Positions 5,888 to 6,522 of a stretch of 6,522 nucleotides of DNA are shown here, piece after piece; positions within the stretch are counted from its first letter, which is position 1; the number at the start of each line of letters is the position of its first letter. Under the pieces are notes generated by a model that saw nothing but the letters and a program-made list of their open reading frames with translations, searched no databases and had not been told where the DNA came from. The DNA lies in NCBI GenBank assembly GCA_025359005.1, contig JANYHP010000166.1, positions 1 to 6,522 of the forward strand, in the 5' to 3' direction. This stretch comes from Hyphomicrobiaceae bacterium. Its GTDB lineage: Bacteria; Pseudomonadota; Alphaproteobacteria; Rhizobiales; Hyphomicrobiaceae. Both the position numbers and the translations under genes were made by a program.

Positions 5888-6522
5888 GTGGCCGCGCCTG
5901 CTGTGAGTTCGTGTCCGCCGTCATGTACAGTTCAGTCACGGGGTCATCCAGAAGATGTCTCCGAGAGGTCAAAACCACGCAACCGCGGTTTGTGATTCCG
6001 GGGGGCTAAAGCGCTTTCACCAGGTCAAACCAAGTGGCCAACGCTTCAAGACGCCGCCGATCAGCGGCCATTCAATAGATCGCAAGAAATATTTACAACC
6101 CCAGGGCACGCAGTTGAAGATCAAACAGGCAGACCGCATGTCGCTCGGCGCAATCAACCGTCTGTATCGTGGCGAGAGCATCATGCAAGGTTACCGGACA
6201 GCACCACCGAAAAAATTGAACGCGCGTTTGCAATCCAACGATGCCCCCGCGACGTGAGTGTGGTGCGACAATGGTCGCCGAGCATTGCTCCCGGTTGCGC
6301 GCTGGAGCAACACAGCAAAGCTCGGGCGCGGATTAATTTAAACGGCATTCTGATCTCCGCCGTCGCGGTATGGCCAAGGTCGATAGGTCTCTTGAAAGGC
6401 CTGCTCTCTCGTGCCAGCCGGGGCAGGCAGGTCACGCGATAACACGAACAATTTATCAAGCCCTGGGCTTTGCTCCCTCGACGGCCGTTCGGTCTGCCGC
6501 GTATCGGTAGTGGGTACGCAGC
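5888..6522. other. Gene-poor region upstream of the SDR operon
   Basis: I can support no gene in these 635 bases. Short open frames on both strands lack recognisable motifs. The longest (5955-6257, plus) has a mixed composition; only its last part, from an ATG at 6138, reads with codon use like the neighbouring genes. The operon promoter must lie in or near 5890-5970, but no clear -35/-10 pair stands out. Local features are a TGTACA palindrome at 5925-5930, an AT-rich patch (6333-6342), and a 13-bp palindrome AAGCCC-T-GGGCTT (6458-6470). No tRNA or insertion-sequence end was found. Confidence 0.5.
6138..6257 (+). CDS. Possible small protein of 39 residues (doubtful)
   Basis: From an ATG at 6138 a 39-residue frame begins MSLGAINRLYRGESIMQGYR and continues with a Pro/Lys-rich stretch (APPKKLNARL) before a TGA. 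The first 18 codons use third-position G/C in a way similar to real genes of the window, which is the only positive evidence. An AGG 8 nt upstream is a weak ribosome-binding site. The frame stays open upstream to 5955, but that part does not look coding. I recognise no family. It could be a genuine small protein, the remnant of a longer gene, or chance. Confidence 0.15.
   Translation: MSLGAINRLYRGESIMQGYRTAPPKKLNARLQSNDAPAT

Noticed and set aside
6008..6017. 10-bp palindrome AAAGCGCTTT
   Set aside because: Perfect 10-bp palindromes are expected several times by chance in a window of this size, and nothing in its position supports a function.
6254..6442. 62-codon plus-strand frame
   Set aside because: There is no recognisable motif or convincing Shine-Dalgarno; it is consistent with a chance frame.
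6181..6459. 92-codon minus-strand frame in the gene-poor region
   Set aside because: Its composition is Cys/Arg-rich, it has no motif, and no ribosome-binding site supports it.

Overview
This 6.5 kb, GC-rich window looks chromosomal and alphaproteobacterial. The order Hyphomicrobiales (rhizobia and relatives) is my best guess. The guess rests on the L19 core sequence, on the molybdopterin-binding/nucleotidyltransferase fusion, and on the paired DUF1214/DUF1254 membrane-anchored proteins, all of which I associate with that group. There is no sign of phage, insertion sequences, CRISPR or tRNA genes.

Layout. Bases 1-348 hold no convincing gene but carry a good sigma70-type promoter (204-232) and a leader of about 110 nt for rplS. 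The rplS gene (349-1050, +) encodes ribosomal protein L19 with two unusual features: a lysine-rich insert of about 17 residues in the core, and a roughly 100-residue C-terminal extension ending in a helix-hairpin-helix/H3TH-like domain. A strong intrinsic terminator (1079-1112) closes it. Everything else that can be assigned is on the minus strand and converges on rplS.

In transcription order, the minus-strand block starts at 5851 with a short-chain dehydrogenase/reductase (SDR). It continues with an HSL-type alpha/beta hydrolase, a DUF1214 protein and a DUF1254 protein. These four genes overlap or nearly touch (1-nt overlap, 3-nt gap, 4-nt overlap), so they almost certainly form one translationally coupled operon. 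After a gap of 160 nt comes a 537-residue molybdenum-cofactor-type fusion protein: an N-terminal molybdopterin-binding-like domain and a C-terminal MocA/MobA-like nucleotidyltransferase. It may have its own promoter or be read through from the operon.

Bases 5852-6522 contain no gene I can support. They do contain a perfect 15-bp palindrome just upstream of the operon start, which is a candidate operator.

Functionally, the SDR and hydrolase suggest oxidation or reduction of an alcohol or ketone combined with ester hydrolysis. The DUF1214/DUF1254 pair are predicted inner-membrane-anchored periplasmic proteins of unknown role. I do not see a clearly new defence or mobile system. The most unusual items are the remodelled L19 and the tight linkage of the catabolic enzyme pair to the DUF pair.
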